The notes beneath the pieces were generated by a model, which was not told where the DNA came from, ran no database searches, and worked only from the letters and a program-made list of their open reading frames with translations. Below, piece after piece: positions 26,144-37,205 of a stretch of DNA of 40,325 bases (positions within the stretch are counted from its first letter, which is position 1; every line of letters starts with the position of its first letter). The position numbers and the translations under genes were made by a program. Source of the DNA: an uncultured Sphingomonas sp. (GTDB lineage: Bacteria > Pseudomonadota > Alphaproteobacteria > Sphingomonadales > Sphingomonadaceae); the NCBI GenBank assembly GCA_902806275.1, contig CADCVY010000106.1:1-40325 (forward strand), given 5' to 3'.

Positions 26144-27823
26144 TCAACGGTTCCTCAACTCCACCCGCCTGAGCTTGCCGGTAGCAGTCTTCGGCAGCGC
26201 GTCGACGAATTCAATGTCGCGCGGGTATTTGTAGGGGGCGATCTGGTCTTTGACGAACGCCTTGAGCTTGTCCATCAGCTCCTCGCCGCGCTCGGCGAAG
26301 CTCGCCAGCACCACGAACGCCTTCACCTTCTGGCCGCGCTCCTCGCACGGCACGCCAATCACGGCGCATTCGGCGACGGCGGGGTGTGACAGCAGGGCAT
26401 TCTCCACTTCCGGCGCGCCGATGTTGTAGCCGGAGCTGACGATCATGTCGTCGCTGCGCGCGAGGTACCAGTAATAGCCGTCGGCGTCGCGGCGGTAGGT
26501 GTCGCCGGTGAGGTTCCAGCCGTCGCTCACGTAATCGCGCTGGCGCTCGTCGTCGAGGTAGCGGCAGCCGGTCGGGCCCTTGACCGCGAGGCGGCCGGTG
26601 CCCTCGACCAACGGTTGGTTGGCGGGGTCGAGCACTGCCGCCGTATAGCCAGGCACCGCCTTGCCGGTGGCGCCCGGGCGGATGTCATCGCCACTCGCGG
26701 AAATGAAGATGTGCATCATCTCGGTTGCGCCGATGCCGTCGGTGATGGCGATGCCGGTGCGATCCTTCCACGCGCGCCAGGTCGCCTCGGGCAGGTGTTC
26801 GCCGGCGGACAGGCAACAGCAGAGGGTTCTGATTGCGTCCCCTAAGCCCGTTCGTGCTGCGCTTGTCGAAGCACTGCCCTTGTTTTCTTCGTCCGACGAG
26901 AAAGGCAGCCCTTCGACAAGCTCAGGGCGAACGGGTTGGGGTTCGGTTGCAAGCATCGCCTTGTAGGCGGTCGGTGCAGTGCCGAGGTGGGTGACGCCGA
27001 ACCTGGCGATGGCCTCCAACATTGTCGGCGGGCTCGGCTGCTCGACCGTGCAGCAAGCCGCGCCGGCGCGGAGCGGAAACAGGAAACCGGCGCCGAGCCC
27101 GAAGGTGAAGGCGAGCGGCGCGCTGGTCATTGCGATGTCGCCCGGCTGCATGCCGATCAGGTGCCTGGCAAAGCTGTCGCATGGCGCCAAGACGTCGCGG
27201 TGGAAGTGAACGCAGCCCTTGGGCACGCCGGTGGTGCCGCTGGTGAAAGCGATCAGCGCCGGCTCGTCGCGGCCGGTGTCGACCGATGCGAGTGGCTGCA
27301 AGTCCGCAGTGCGCGTCTCGAGTTCGCCCCGGCCGTAGTCGCCGTCATACTTGATCACATGCTTGATCAGATGCGCCTGCTCGGCCGCCTCGCGGAAGTC
27401 GCCGATGAAGCGGCTGTCGACGACCGCGTGGCTGATGTGCGCACGCTCGATGACCGTCGCGATCTCGCCGGGGCGCAGCAGTGGCATGGTCGCGATGACA
27501 ACGCCGCCAGCCTTCAAAACGCCGAGCCAAACGGCGAACATCGTGTAGGTGTTCGGGCCGCGTAGAAGCACGCGGTTGCCGGGAATGAGTCCATGTTCGT
27601 CAACGAGCAGCCGTGCGATGCGGCCGCTAAAGTCGTCCAGATCGGCATAGGTCCAGCGGCCATGCGCGTTGACTAATGCAAGCGCGTCCGGCGCGCCGCG
27701 TTTGAGCAATTCCGCCGCAGCGTTGAGCCGCTCGGGATATTGCAGTTCGGGCAGGTCGAAGCGGAACTCGGGCAGCAGCTCCGGCGGCGGCAGCCGGTCG
27801 CGGACGAATGAGTCGTAGGTCAC
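26144..27823 (-). CDS. AMP-binding acyl/benzoate (2-aminobenzoate)-CoA ligase family protein
   Basis: LIAFTSGTTGVPKGCVHFHRD, GDTYRRDADGYYWYLARSDDMIVSSGYNIGAPEVENALLSHPAV, LPKTATGKLRRVELR. Confidence 0.9.
   Translation of the reverse strand: MTYDSFVRDRLPPPELLPEFRFDLPELQYPERLNAAAELLKRGAPDALALVNAHGRWTYADLDDFSGRIARLLVDEHGLIPGNRVLLRGPNTYTMFAVWLGVLKAGGVVIATMPLLRPGEIATVIERAHISHAVVDSRFIGDFREAAEQAHLIKHVIKYDGDYGRGELETRTADLQPLASVDTGRDEPALIAFTSGTTGVPKGCVHFHRDVLAPCDSFARHLIGMQPGDIAMTSAPLAFTFGLGAGFLFPLRAGAACCTVEQPSPPTMLEAIARFGVTHLGTAPTAYKAMLATEPQPVRPELVEGLPFSSDEENKGSASTSAARTGLGDAIRTLCCCLSAGEHLPEATWRAWKDRTGIAITDGIGATEMMHIFISASGDDIRPGATGKAVPGYTAAVLDPANQPLVEGTGRLAVKGPTGCRYLDDERQRDYVSDGWNLTGDTYRRDADGYYWYLARSDDMIVSSGYNIGAPEVENALLSHPAVAECAVIGVPCEERGQKVKAFVVLASFAERGEELMDKLKAFVKDQIAPYKYPRDIEFVDALPKTATGKLRRVELRNR
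26848..26935. repeat. palindromic repeat ('PVRPELVEG' type) inserted in frame in the CoA ligase
   Basis: Arms cccgttcgtgctgcgcttgtcgaagcactgcc (26848-26879) and ggcagcccttcgacaagctcagggcgaacggg (26904-26935): 27/32 complementary positions. Minus strand encodes PVRPELVEGLPFSSDEENKGSASTSAARTG. Confidence 0.85.
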
Positions 27824-28212
27824 TCTTCCACCACCGCAGTCGCTTCGATTTCGACCAACGCAGCGGGCTCAACCAAGGACTTCACTTCGACCAGGGCCAT
27901 TGCCGGATAATTGCGGCCCATGACCTCGCGCCACGTCGCGCCCATGTCGCCGAGCGATGCGCGGTAGGAAGCCATGTCGATGACGTAGACCGTTAGGCGC
28001 ACGATATGTGCGGGCCCGGCGCCGTCCTCGGCCAGGACGAGAAGGACATTGCGCAGTGCTTGGGCGAATTGCTCGACCAGATTGGGACTCCGGAACTGCT
28101 GCTGGTCGTCCCACCCGATCACCCCCGCCGTGAAGATGGTGCGCCCACGCGCGCTGATGCCGTTGGCGTAGCCGCTCGGCCGCGCCCATCCGGATGGCTG
28201 CAGCACCTTCAT
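27820..28212 (-). CDS. RidA family protein
   Basis: MKVLQPSGWARPSGYANGISARGRTIFTAGVIGWD ... QALRNVLLVLAEDGAGPAHIVRLTVYV ... YPAMALVEVKSLVEPAALVEIEATAV. Confidence 0.88.
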   Translation of the reverse strand: MKVLQPSGWARPSGYANGISARGRTIFTAGVIGWDDQQQFRSPNLVEQFAQALRNVLLVLAEDGAGPAHIVRLTVYVIDMASYRASLGDMGATWREVMGRNYPAMALVEVKSLVEPAALVEIEATAVVEE

Positions 28213-28309
28213 CAACCCTCTCCCAACACCTTGCCCGACAGCCATCCACCTCCAAAGAACAGAAGCGGCGCGAGCAGGCAGCCGCAGCCGATCTGGCTGA
28301 GCAAGTCCC

Positions 28310-29452
28310 TCAAGAATTCGGCTTCAAGAGGTCGCGGGCGATAATCTGCCGCTGCACTTCGCTGGCGCCCTCGTAGATTCGCAAGCTGCGGATCTCGCGG
28401 TACAGTTCCTCGACTTTAACCCCCTTGGTCACGCCCGCGCCCCCGTGCAGCTGCACCGCGGCGTCGACTACCGCCTGCGCGCTTTCGGTCGCGTGCAGCT
28501 TGGCCATGGCGGCCGCACGGCGGTTGCTGATGCCGCCGATGTCCTGCTGCCAGGCGGCGCGGTAGACCAGCAGCGCGGAGGCATCGACCGCCAGCGCCAT
28601 GTCGGCAAGCTTGGCCTGCGTCACCGCATTGTCGGACAGCGTGCCGCTGCCGAGCCGCCGGGCTTGCGCGAAACTGACGGCGTCACCCAGGGCGCGCCGG
28701 GCAAAGCCGAGCGCCGCAGCGCCCACCGTTACCCGGAACAAGTTCAGCGTCTCCATGGCGATGCGAAAACCTTCGCCGGGTTCGCCGACAATGGCTTGGG
28801 CGGGCAGGCGCACATTGTCGTAGCCGATGCGCCCTAGCGGATGCGGCGCGATGATGTCGATGCGCTCGTTCACCGTGACTAAGTCTGCCGGAACAATGAA
28901 CGCCGACAGCCCGCGCGAGCCTTCGCCTTCGCCTGTCCGCGCGAACGTCACATAGAAGTCGGCGATGCCCCCGTTGGAAATGTAGTTCTTCTCGCCGACC
29001 AGCACCCATTCGTTGCCGTCGCGCATGGCGGAGGTCTGCATGTTGGCGGCGTCCGACCCGGAACCGGGTTCGGTCATCGCGAAGGCGGCAATGGCTTCCC
29101 CGCTGGCGACGCGTGGGAGCCACTCGCGTTTCTGCTCGATGGTGCCGAACAGGCTGATCGGGCCCGAGCCGAGGCCCTGCATGGCGAACGCGAAGTCGGC
29201 GAGGCCGCTGTGGTAAGCAAGCGTCTCGCGCGCGATGGCCAGGCTGCGAACGTCGGGGCGCGTGTCGGCGCTGGCGACGCAAAGCTTGAGGAAGCCCGCG
29301 GCTCCAAGTTCCCGGACCAGAGTCCGGCAACGGTCGTCCAATTCGCCCTCGCTCGCCGGCATCGACTCACACCAGCGCGCGAGGTCGTCGGCGAGCTTGC
29401 GGTGCGTGGGTTCGAAGAACGGCCAGGAGAGGAAGGTGCGATCCGCCATCAA
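28310..29452 (-). CDS. acyl-CoA dehydrogenase
   Basis: [80 protein letters not shown]. Confidence 0.93.
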   Translation of the reverse strand: MMADRTFLSWPFFEPTHRKLADDLARWCESMPASEGELDDRCRTLVRELGAAGFLKLCVASADTRPDVRSLAIARETLAYHSGLADFAFAMQGLGSGPISLFGTIEQKREWLPRVASGEAIAAFAMTEPGSGSDAANMQTSAMRDGNEWVLVGEKNYISNGGIADFYVTFARTGEGEGSRGLSAFIVPADLVTVNERIDIIAPHPLGRIGYDNVRLPAQAIVGEPGEGFRIAMETLNLFRVTVGAAALGFARRALGDAVSFAQARRLGSGTLSDNAVTQAKLADMALAVDASALLVYRAAWQQDIGGISNRRAAAMAKLHATESAQAVVDAAVQLHGGAGVTKGVKVEELYREIRSLRIYEGASEVQRQIIARDLLKPNS

Positions 29453-30258
29453 TTGCCTTCAAACACCGGGGTTCGCCTGACGGCGAACGCCTTATAAGCG
29501 CGGTGAAAATCCTTCGTTTGCATGCAACGCGCCTGCGCGCGCGCCTCCGCCTCGATCGCGTCGTCGATCGACAGGTGCCATTCGGCGTCGAGCTGCTTCT
29601 TGGTCAAGGCGTGGGCGAGGCTCGGCCCGCTGGCGAGCTGCGCGGCGAGCCTCGCGGCGTCGCCGTGCACGTCGTCGACGATGCGGTTGAAAAACCCCCA
29701 CGCCAGACCTTCGTCCGCGCTCATCGAACGCCCGGTGTAGAGCAGCTCGGCCGCGCGACCGTGGCCGACGATCCGCGGCAGGATGGCGCAGGCGCCCATG
29801 TCGGCGCCGGACAGGCCCACGCGGGCGAACAGGAAGGCGGTCTTCGCGCCCGGAGTTGCGAGCCGCAAGTCGCTGGCCATAGCGATGATCGCGCCGGCGC
29901 CCGCGCATACGCCATCCACGGCGGCGATGATCGGCTGCGGGCAGGCGCGCATGGCGCGGACCAGATCGCCGGTCATGCGGGTGAAGGCGAGCAGCCCGTC
30001 TTCGTCCATCTGCGTCAACGGCCCGATGATCTCGTGGACGTCGCCGCCCGAGCAGAAGTTGCCGCCGGCGCCGGCCACCACGATCGCCTTGACCGCCGGT
30101 GCCTCGTTGAGCGCCCAGAACGTGCTTCGCAGCTCCTGGTAGCTGTCGAAGGTCAGCGGGTTCTTCCGCTCCGGCCGGTCGAGGGTGATCGTCCCCACGC
30201 CATTATTGTAGGCCCACAAGAAATGGGTCGGCGCAAATGTTGCCGGATCGAAGATCAC
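29449..30258 (-). CDS. enoyl-CoA hydratase family protein
   Basis: [95 protein letters not shown] start at 30258 overlaps the SDR stop. Confidence 0.9.
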   Translation of the reverse strand: MIFDPATFAPTHFLWAYNNGVGTITLDRPERKNPLTFDSYQELRSTFWALNEAPAVKAIVVAGAGGNFCSGGDVHEIIGPLTQMDEDGLLAFTRMTGDLVRAMRACPQPIIAAVDGVCAGAGAIIAMASDLRLATPGAKTAFLFARVGLSGADMGACAILPRIVGHGRAAELLYTGRSMSADEGLAWGFFNRIVDDVHGDAARLAAQLASGPSLAHALTKKQLDAEWHLSIDDAIEAEARAQARCMQTKDFHRAYKAFAVRRTPVFEGN

Positions 30259-31034
30259 GCGGCGGTGCCGCCGTCGATTGTCACCGCGGCCCCGTTGACG
30301 TCGCGGCTCTGCGGCAGGCACAGGGTCAGGATCATGGTTGCGATCGCATCGGGGTGCACCAGCCGCCCACTGGCGTTCATGTTGGTGATCGCGCCGCGCG
30401 CCTGCTCTTCGCTGCGGCCGGTGATCTCGGATACCCGTGCCACCGACTGGTCGGTCATCGGTGTGTCGACGTAGCCGGGGCAGACCGCGTTCACGGTGAG
30501 GTTGGTCTTGGCATATTCCGCGGCCAGGCTGCGCATCAGTCCAAGCAAACCGTGCTTGGAAGCCGCATAATGCGCCGCATACGGAACGCCGCGCAGAGAT
30601 GCGACCGAGGCCACGAACACCAGCCGCCCGCTATCGCTCTTCAGCAGGTCTCCGATGGCCGCCTGCGTGCAATCGAAAGCTGCGGTCAGATTGGTGGCGA
30701 TGATCCGGTTCCAGCCGTCGCGAGTCATCTTGTGGAAAGGCGCGCTTTCGGCGATGCCGGCGTTGACGATCAGCAGGTCGACGGGGCCATTGGCGGTGCG
30801 CGCTTCGTCGAAGGCGCGGGCGACCTGCTCCGGCTCGGTCACGTCGCATTGGACCACGGTCCCGCCGATCGGCTCGGCGGTCTTCTGCAGAGGCTCCAAT
30901 CGCCGCCCGCTGAGGCTGATCTTCGACCCCGCACCATGAAGTTGCGCTGCGGCGGCAGCGCCGATGCCGGTGCCGCCGCCGGTGATCAGGGCATGGCGCC
31001 CCGCGAGCCAGTTTCCCTGCATGGCGTGAAGCAT
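30255..31034 (-). CDS. SDR family NAD(P)-dependent oxidoreductase
   Basis: [61 protein letters not shown]. Confidence 0.92.
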   Translation of the reverse strand: MLHAMQGNWLAGRHALITGGGTGIGAAAAAQLHGAGSKISLSGRRLEPLQKTAEPIGGTVVQCDVTEPEQVARAFDEARTANGPVDLLIVNAGIAESAPFHKMTRDGWNRIIATNLTAAFDCTQAAIGDLLKSDSGRLVFVASVASLRGVPYAAHYAASKHGLLGLMRSLAAEYAKTNLTVNAVCPGYVDTPMTDQSVARVSEITGRSEEQARGAITNMNASGRLVHPDAIATMILTLCLPQSRDVNGAAVTIDGGTAA

Positions 31035-31073
31035 TGGCGGAAGGGAAAAGGCGTGGCAATGGCGACCGCAATT

Positions 31074-31197
31074 GTCCTCCCCGCGATTTTGCGGGGAGGG
31101 GGACCAACGAAGCTGGTGGAGGGGTTATTCGTCGGTTGCTAAGAACCCCTCCACCGCCTTCGGCGGTCCCCCTCCCCGGCAAAGGCCGGGGAGGATG
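31074..31197. repeat. intergenic palindromic repeat element (CCTCCCCG...CGGGGAGG type)
   Basis: Three nested hairpins: cctccccgcgattttgcggggagg, gtggaggggtt/aacccctccac, cctccccggcaaaggccggggagg. Same architecture as the scpA insert. Confidence 0.85.
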
Positions 31198-31211
31198 AAG
31201 TAGGAGAACAC

Positions 31212-32324
<1,113 letters not shown>

Positions 32325-32377
32325 TCGCGCCGGCGCAGCGCGTCTAAGTTGCCATTCGCAACTAACAGGAGGGCTCC

Positions 32378-32749
32378 TTGTTCAGTCACGTGATGGTCGG
32401 ATCGAACGACGTCGATCGCGCAAAATCCTTTTACGACCGCCTGTTCGAAAAGGAGGGCAGGGCCGACGACAAGGGTCGGGTCGCTTACCGGCGCAATGGC
32501 TCGGTATTCATGATCTCACGCCCGATCGACGACCAAGCCGCGTGCCACGCCAACGGCGGCACCATCGGCTTCAACTTCGACACGCCCGAGGAAGTCGACG
32601 CATGGCATCAGCGCGGCGTTGAAGCCGGCGGGCAGGCGATCGAGGACCCGCCTGGCTACCGCGAGAACGCCTTTGGCAAGCTTTACCTCGCCTACCTGCG
32701 CGACCCGGATGGCAACAAGCTGTGCGGGCTGCACCGGCCGCAGCAGTAA
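32378..32749 (+). CDS. VOC family protein (glyoxalase-like)
   Basis: FSHVMVGSNDVDRAKSFYDRLFEKEG ... YLAYLRDPDGNKLCGLHRP; TTG start. Confidence 0.9.
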   Translation: MFSHVMVGSNDVDRAKSFYDRLFEKEGRADDKGRVAYRRNGSVFMISRPIDDQAACHANGGTIGFNFDTPEEVDAWHQRGVEAGGQAIEDPPGYRENAFGKLYLAYLRDPDGNKLCGLHRPQQ

Positions 32750-33592
32750 GTGGATACGCTTTCCGACTTGAAGGCGCATGGCGGCCAGCAACTGGTGGTC
32801 AAGCACGACAGCCAGGCCACGGGCACCGCCATGACCTTCTCCATCTACCTGCCGCCGCAGGCGGATGGCGGCGGCAAGCTGCCGGTGCTTTGGTACCTGT
32901 CTGGCCTGACCTGTACGCACGCCAACGTCACCGAGAAAGGCGAGTATCGTGCCGCTTGCGCCGAGCACGGGCTAATTTTCGTTGCGCCCGACACCAGCCC
33001 GCGCGGCGAGGGCGTGGCCGACGATCCGGCCGGCGCCTACGACTTCGGGCTCGGCGCAGGCTTCTATGTCGATGCCACGGAGGAGCCGTTCGCCCGCAAC
33101 TACCGCATGTGGACCTATGTCACCGAGGAGCTGCCGGCGCTGGTCGCGGCGGAGTTTTCCGTCGACCTTGGCCGGCAAGGGATTACCGGCCACTCGATGG
33201 GCGGTCACGGGGCGCTGACCGTGGCGCTGCGCAATCCGGATCGCTTCGGCAGCGTGTCGGCGTTCGCCCCGATCGTCGCGCCGTCACGGGTGCCATGGGG
33301 CGAAAAGGCGCTGGGCGGCTATCTTGGCCAGGACCGTGCCGCTTGGCGCAAGCACGATGCGGTTGCCCTGATCAAGGATGGCGCCCGGCTGCCCGAGTTG
33401 CTGGTCGACGTTGGTGAGGCCGACAACTTTCTGGAGCAGCAGCTCAAGCCTGAGTTGCTCGAGCGCGCCTGCGCCGATGCCGGGGTCCCGCTGACCCTCC
33501 GGCGCCAGCCCGGATACGATCACAGCTATTACTTCATTTCGACGTTCATGATCGACCACGTGCGTTGGCATGCCGAGCGCCTGAGGCGGTAA
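32750..33592 (+). CDS. fghA: S-formylglutathione hydrolase
   Basis: MTFSIYLPPQADGGGKLPVLWYLSGLTCTHANVTEKGEYRAACAEHGLIFVAPDTSPRGEG; ITGHSMGGHGALTVAL; YDHSYYFISTFMIDHVRWH. GTG start. Confidence 0.95.
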   Translation: MDTLSDLKAHGGQQLVVKHDSQATGTAMTFSIYLPPQADGGGKLPVLWYLSGLTCTHANVTEKGEYRAACAEHGLIFVAPDTSPRGEGVADDPAGAYDFGLGAGFYVDATEEPFARNYRMWTYVTEELPALVAAEFSVDLGRQGITGHSMGGHGALTVALRNPDRFGSVSAFAPIVAPSRVPWGEKALGGYLGQDRAAWRKHDAVALIKDGARLPELLVDVGEADNFLEQQLKPELLERACADAGVPLTLRRQPGYDHSYYFISTFMIDHVRWHAERLRR

Positions 33593-33705
33593 TGGCTTGA
33601 GATGTTCCCAGTGCCCGCATGTTCCCCGGACATCCTGCTCACTGTCACCACAAGCTTCAGCATGCTCTACTCGACAACTGTACACGGCAACGGCACCAAA
33701 GTGGA

Positions 33706-33985
33706 ATGATGTTCAGCGTCCTCCTCGCCGTCGCGGCTGCAACAGCGCCGATCCCCCACATGAGGACCGACTGCTGGTCGAATTACTATGACACGCCGAA
33801 GAAGGGATTGGCTGCGGGAGAACTTTCGGTGGTGGTGGCCGATCTTACGGTTAACACGCGCGGCTATGTCGACGGCTGCACGGGGCGGGTTTTTACCTGC
33901 AATCCCTAGACGGGCCTTATGTCTGCAGCCGCCTCAAGTCGCGCGCGGCGTTCATACCCGCCCTCTGGATTTCCGAAGGTAGTGC
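33706..33985 (+). pseudogene. frameshifted small protein resembling a TonB C-terminal-type domain
   Basis: MMFSVLLAVAAATAPIPHMRTDCWSNYYDTPKKGLAAGELSVVVADLTVNTRGYVDGCTGRVFTCNP* continues in another frame as SLDGPYVCSRLKSRAAFIPALWISEG (cf. 'TCRLLKRRARYTPA'). Confidence 0.5.
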
Positions 33986-34195
33986 GCAGCAACGCGGCTG
34001 AACCCGGGCTATAATTGATGGTCTGCTGCCCCGTCGATCGCCCGCGGAAGCAGACGCACTTCATACTCATTGCGCATATTTGCTTCGGACAGCGGCCGTT
34101 CGCCGCCATTAGCTAATCTCCCTTTTGACAGCCATAAGCGATCTGCGCGCCGTCGGCTGCCGCGCTGATGAGGAGGCCCCCTGAACAAGATCCTG

Positions 34196-37030
34196 ATGCG
34201 GACCATCCTTGTATCCGCAGCGGCCTTGGCTGAAGCCTGGCCGCCAAGCGCCGCCTGCGCAGAGCAACTGGCGAACCAAGGCGGCACCAGAACGGCGGCC
34301 GATGCCGGCGAAGCTCAGCTGTCCAATGCTCGGTCGCAGGATCAGGCGATCGTGGTCACCGGATCGCGCATCCGGCAGACCAATCTCACCTCCACAAGCC
34401 CGGTCGCCACGCTGACCCGCGAAGACATCCAGCTCGACCGGGCGCTCGACATCGAAACCGTTCTCACCAAGCTTCCCCAATTCAGCGGCAGTTTCGGATC
34501 GACGAGCAACGGCGCCGATGTCAGGGGAGCCGCGACGCTCGACCTTCGCGGGCTAGGCCAGAACCGCACCCTCGTGCTGGTCAACGGCACCCGCGCCGTG
34601 CCGTTCGGGTTCCGCAACTCGGTCGACGTGAGCTCCATCCCCGCAGCTCTGATCCAGCAGGTGGAGGTGCTCACCGGCGGCGCGTCCGCTGTCTATGGAG
34701 CCGACGCGGTGGCGGGTGTCGTCAACTTCGTCCTGCGCACCGATTTCAGCGGCGTCGAGGGGCGCGCGATCGACAATGTGTCGCAGGACGGCGACGCCGG
34801 GAATCGTGGCGTGGACTTCACCGCCGGCACCAATTTCGCGAGCGGACGCGGCAACGTCACGGCCTTCGCCGGCTGGTCGCGGCGCGACGGGCTGCTAAAG
34901 GGGGCGCGCCCGTTCGCGTCGCCCGAGCGCAACGATGCCGGCATCATCACGGGCCGAGCGCCCGGAGGCACCTTCACCCGGTCGGACAACCTGCCGGTGT
35001 TCAACTTCGGCGGGACGCTCAGCCCGCGCTTTGCCTTTGGCGAGGACGGCGGCCTTACCCCTGTCGCGCAAGCTGACCAGTTCAGCGCGCTCGAATCCCT
35101 CGTCCAGCCGGCGGAGCGGCTCACGGGAGCTTTGTTCTTCAAGTTCAATGCGAGCGCTGGTGTCGAGCTATACGGCCGGGCGATCGCGGTCCGGCTGGAC
35201 ACCAGGGACCAGCTCACTCCGGCCAGCGTCTCCACCAGCTTCCTGGTTCAGCGCGACAATCCGCTCATCACCCCTGAACTGCAGCCGGTCCTCGCCGGCG
35301 CATTCGATCGGACGCGCACGGGTGAAGCTGGCGGCAGTCAGTCCTTCCTCGCCACCGCCTCGCGCTCTTTCCCCGAGCTCGGCATCCGCGGTTTCGATAC
35401 CAAGCGCACCTCCGTGCAGGGCCAGATCGGCGCGCGCGGGAACCTGACACCGAAGGTGCGCTGGGACGTGTACGCCCAATATGGGAAGGTGAGGGAAGCT
35501 ACGGCCGTCCTCGGAGAGGGCATTGTCGCGAGGCTCAGGCAGGCGGCAAACGTGACCGCGGATGCGCAGGGCCAGCCAGTGTGCGCCGACCCGTCCAACG
35601 GCTGCGTTCCCGCCAGCCTGTTCGGGCCCGGCTCCATCAGCCCGGCGGCCGTCGCGTTCATCGCTGCACGCATCAAGCAAGGCCGTAACCGCGGCCAGTT
35701 CGTCGGCGCAGCAACGCTGACCGGCGACACAGGAGATTTCCTGACGCTTCCGGCCGGTGCGATCGATTTCGCGCTGGGCGCCGAATATCGGCAGGAGAAG
35801 GGCAGGGTCTTCTTCGACGAGGCGATCAACCGCGGGCAGACATTGAACCAGGGCATGCGGCCCGATTTCGGCGGCGGCTTCAACGTCCGGGAGGTCTTCG
35901 GCGAAGTCCGCGTGCCGGTCTTGGCAGGCCTCCCCTTTGTCGAGCGGCTCGACTTGGAGGCGGCCTACCGCCTCTCCGACTATTCCACCGCAGGCCGGGT
36001 GGACGCCTTTAAGCTGGGTGGCAATTTCGCCGTCAGCCGCAGCTTCCGGCTTCGCGGCGCTTACCAGACGGTGGTGCGCGCGCCGAATATCGGCGAGCTG
36101 TTTGGGGCACCCGGCAGCCTAGCGCTCGCCGGGCGCGCCACCGACCCGTGCGCCGACCTGGCTGCGTCCGGCGCTTCGGCCGAGGTGTGCCGGGCAACCG
36201 GAGCGCCCGCTGCGCCTTATGTGCAGGACCTGACCGGAGCGCTGTTCCTGTTCGGCGGCAACGCTGAGCTGGAGCCGGAAAAAGGACGGACCTACGCGCT
36301 CGGCGCGGTGCTGACCCCGGTATCCCTGCCGGGACTCAGCATGACCGCGGACTATTACGACATCCGCATCGACAACGCGATCGGAGCAGTGCTGCCGCAA
36401 GCAACTTTGGACACTTGCTACGTCATTGTCGCGGACGCGTCCGACCCCTTCTGCTCTCGGATCAGCCGCGGCGCCAACGGTCAGCTGACGGCGGTGGACA
36501 GCTCCGACGTCAACGTGGCCCTGCTCCGGGTCGAAGGAATCGACATCAGCGCACGCTATGGCGTCGCCCTGGAGGCCGGCCGGCGCATCATGCTGGATTA
36601 TGCCGGCGATGTTGTCGTCCGCCAGACCCAGAAGAACGGCGCCGCAGCCGCGACGATCGAATGTGCCGGCCGCTTTGGTGCAACCTGCGGCCTCGAGACG
36701 CGACGGGCGCTTCCCAAGTACCGCCACCGGGTCAGTGCCGGCTTCGCCAGCGGCGACTCTACCTTGCTCGGCACCTGGCGGATGCTTGGCCGCGTCAAAG
36801 ACGACAGCCCGACCGTGTTCGCGACGGAACGGATCGGATCGCAGCATTATGTCGATCTCGCGGCGTCACACCGGGTGACGGAGGTGCTTACCCTCGTGCT
36901 CGGCGTTGACAACCTGTTCGACCGCAAGCCGCCGCTCGCGGGCACGAACGCCGCGGACGCCAACACCTTCCCGGCAAGCTATGACGTGATCGGGAGGCGC
37001 TTTGGGGTGTCGGTCACGCTGCGGCAGTGA
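34196..37030 (+). CDS. TonB-dependent receptor
   Basis: IVVTGSRIRQTNLTSTSPVATLTREDIQLDRALDIETVLTKLPQ, VLVNGTRAVPF, QVEVLTGGASAVYGADAVAGVVNFVLRTDFSGVE, C-terminal VIGRRFGVSVTLRQ. Confidence 0.95.
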   Translation: MRTILVSAAALAEAWPPSAACAEQLANQGGTRTAADAGEAQLSNARSQDQAIVVTGSRIRQTNLTSTSPVATLTREDIQLDRALDIETVLTKLPQFSGSFGSTSNGADVRGAATLDLRGLGQNRTLVLVNGTRAVPFGFRNSVDVSSIPAALIQQVEVLTGGASAVYGADAVAGVVNFVLRTDFSGVEGRAIDNVSQDGDAGNRGVDFTAGTNFASGRGNVTAFAGWSRRDGLLKGARPFASPERNDAGIITGRAPGGTFTRSDNLPVFNFGGTLSPRFAFGEDGGLTPVAQADQFSALESLVQPAERLTGALFFKFNASAGVELYGRAIAVRLDTRDQLTPASVSTSFLVQRDNPLITPELQPVLAGAFDRTRTGEAGGSQSFLATASRSFPELGIRGFDTKRTSVQGQIGARGNLTPKVRWDVYAQYGKVREATAVLGEGIVARLRQAANVTADAQGQPVCADPSNGCVPASLFGPGSISPAAVAFIAARIKQGRNRGQFVGAATLTGDTGDFLTLPAGAIDFALGAEYRQEKGRVFFDEAINRGQTLNQGMRPDFGGGFNVREVFGEVRVPVLAGLPFVERLDLEAAYRLSDYSTAGRVDAFKLGGNFAVSRSFRLRGAYQTVVRAPNIGELFGAPGSLALAGRATDPCADLAASGASAEVCRATGAPAAPYVQDLTGALFLFGGNAELEPEKGRTYALGAVLTPVSLPGLSMTADYYDIRIDNAIGAVLPQATLDTCYVIVADASDPFCSRISRGANGQLTAVDSSDVNVALLRVEGIDISARYGVALEAGRRIMLDYAGDVVVRQTQKNGAAAATIECAGRFGATCGLETRRALPKYRHRVSAGFASGDSTLLGTWRMLGRVKDDSPTVFATERIGSQHYVDLAASHRVTEVLTLVLGVDNLFDRKPPLAGTNAADANTFPASYDVIGRRFGVSVTLRQ

Positions 37031-37205
37031 AGGTTTCGCATCAATCCCGCCTGCGGCCTTGCGCCTGAATAGTGACCCTACGCGAGGGATCGCACCTCAA
37101 AAAACATCGATGTTCTCAGCAGCCCTTTCTAAATAGTGGTCGCTCAACTGATCGCTTTAACAGATCGCAATAGCCACAAGCACTCCGCACCGGTAACATC
37201 TGACC

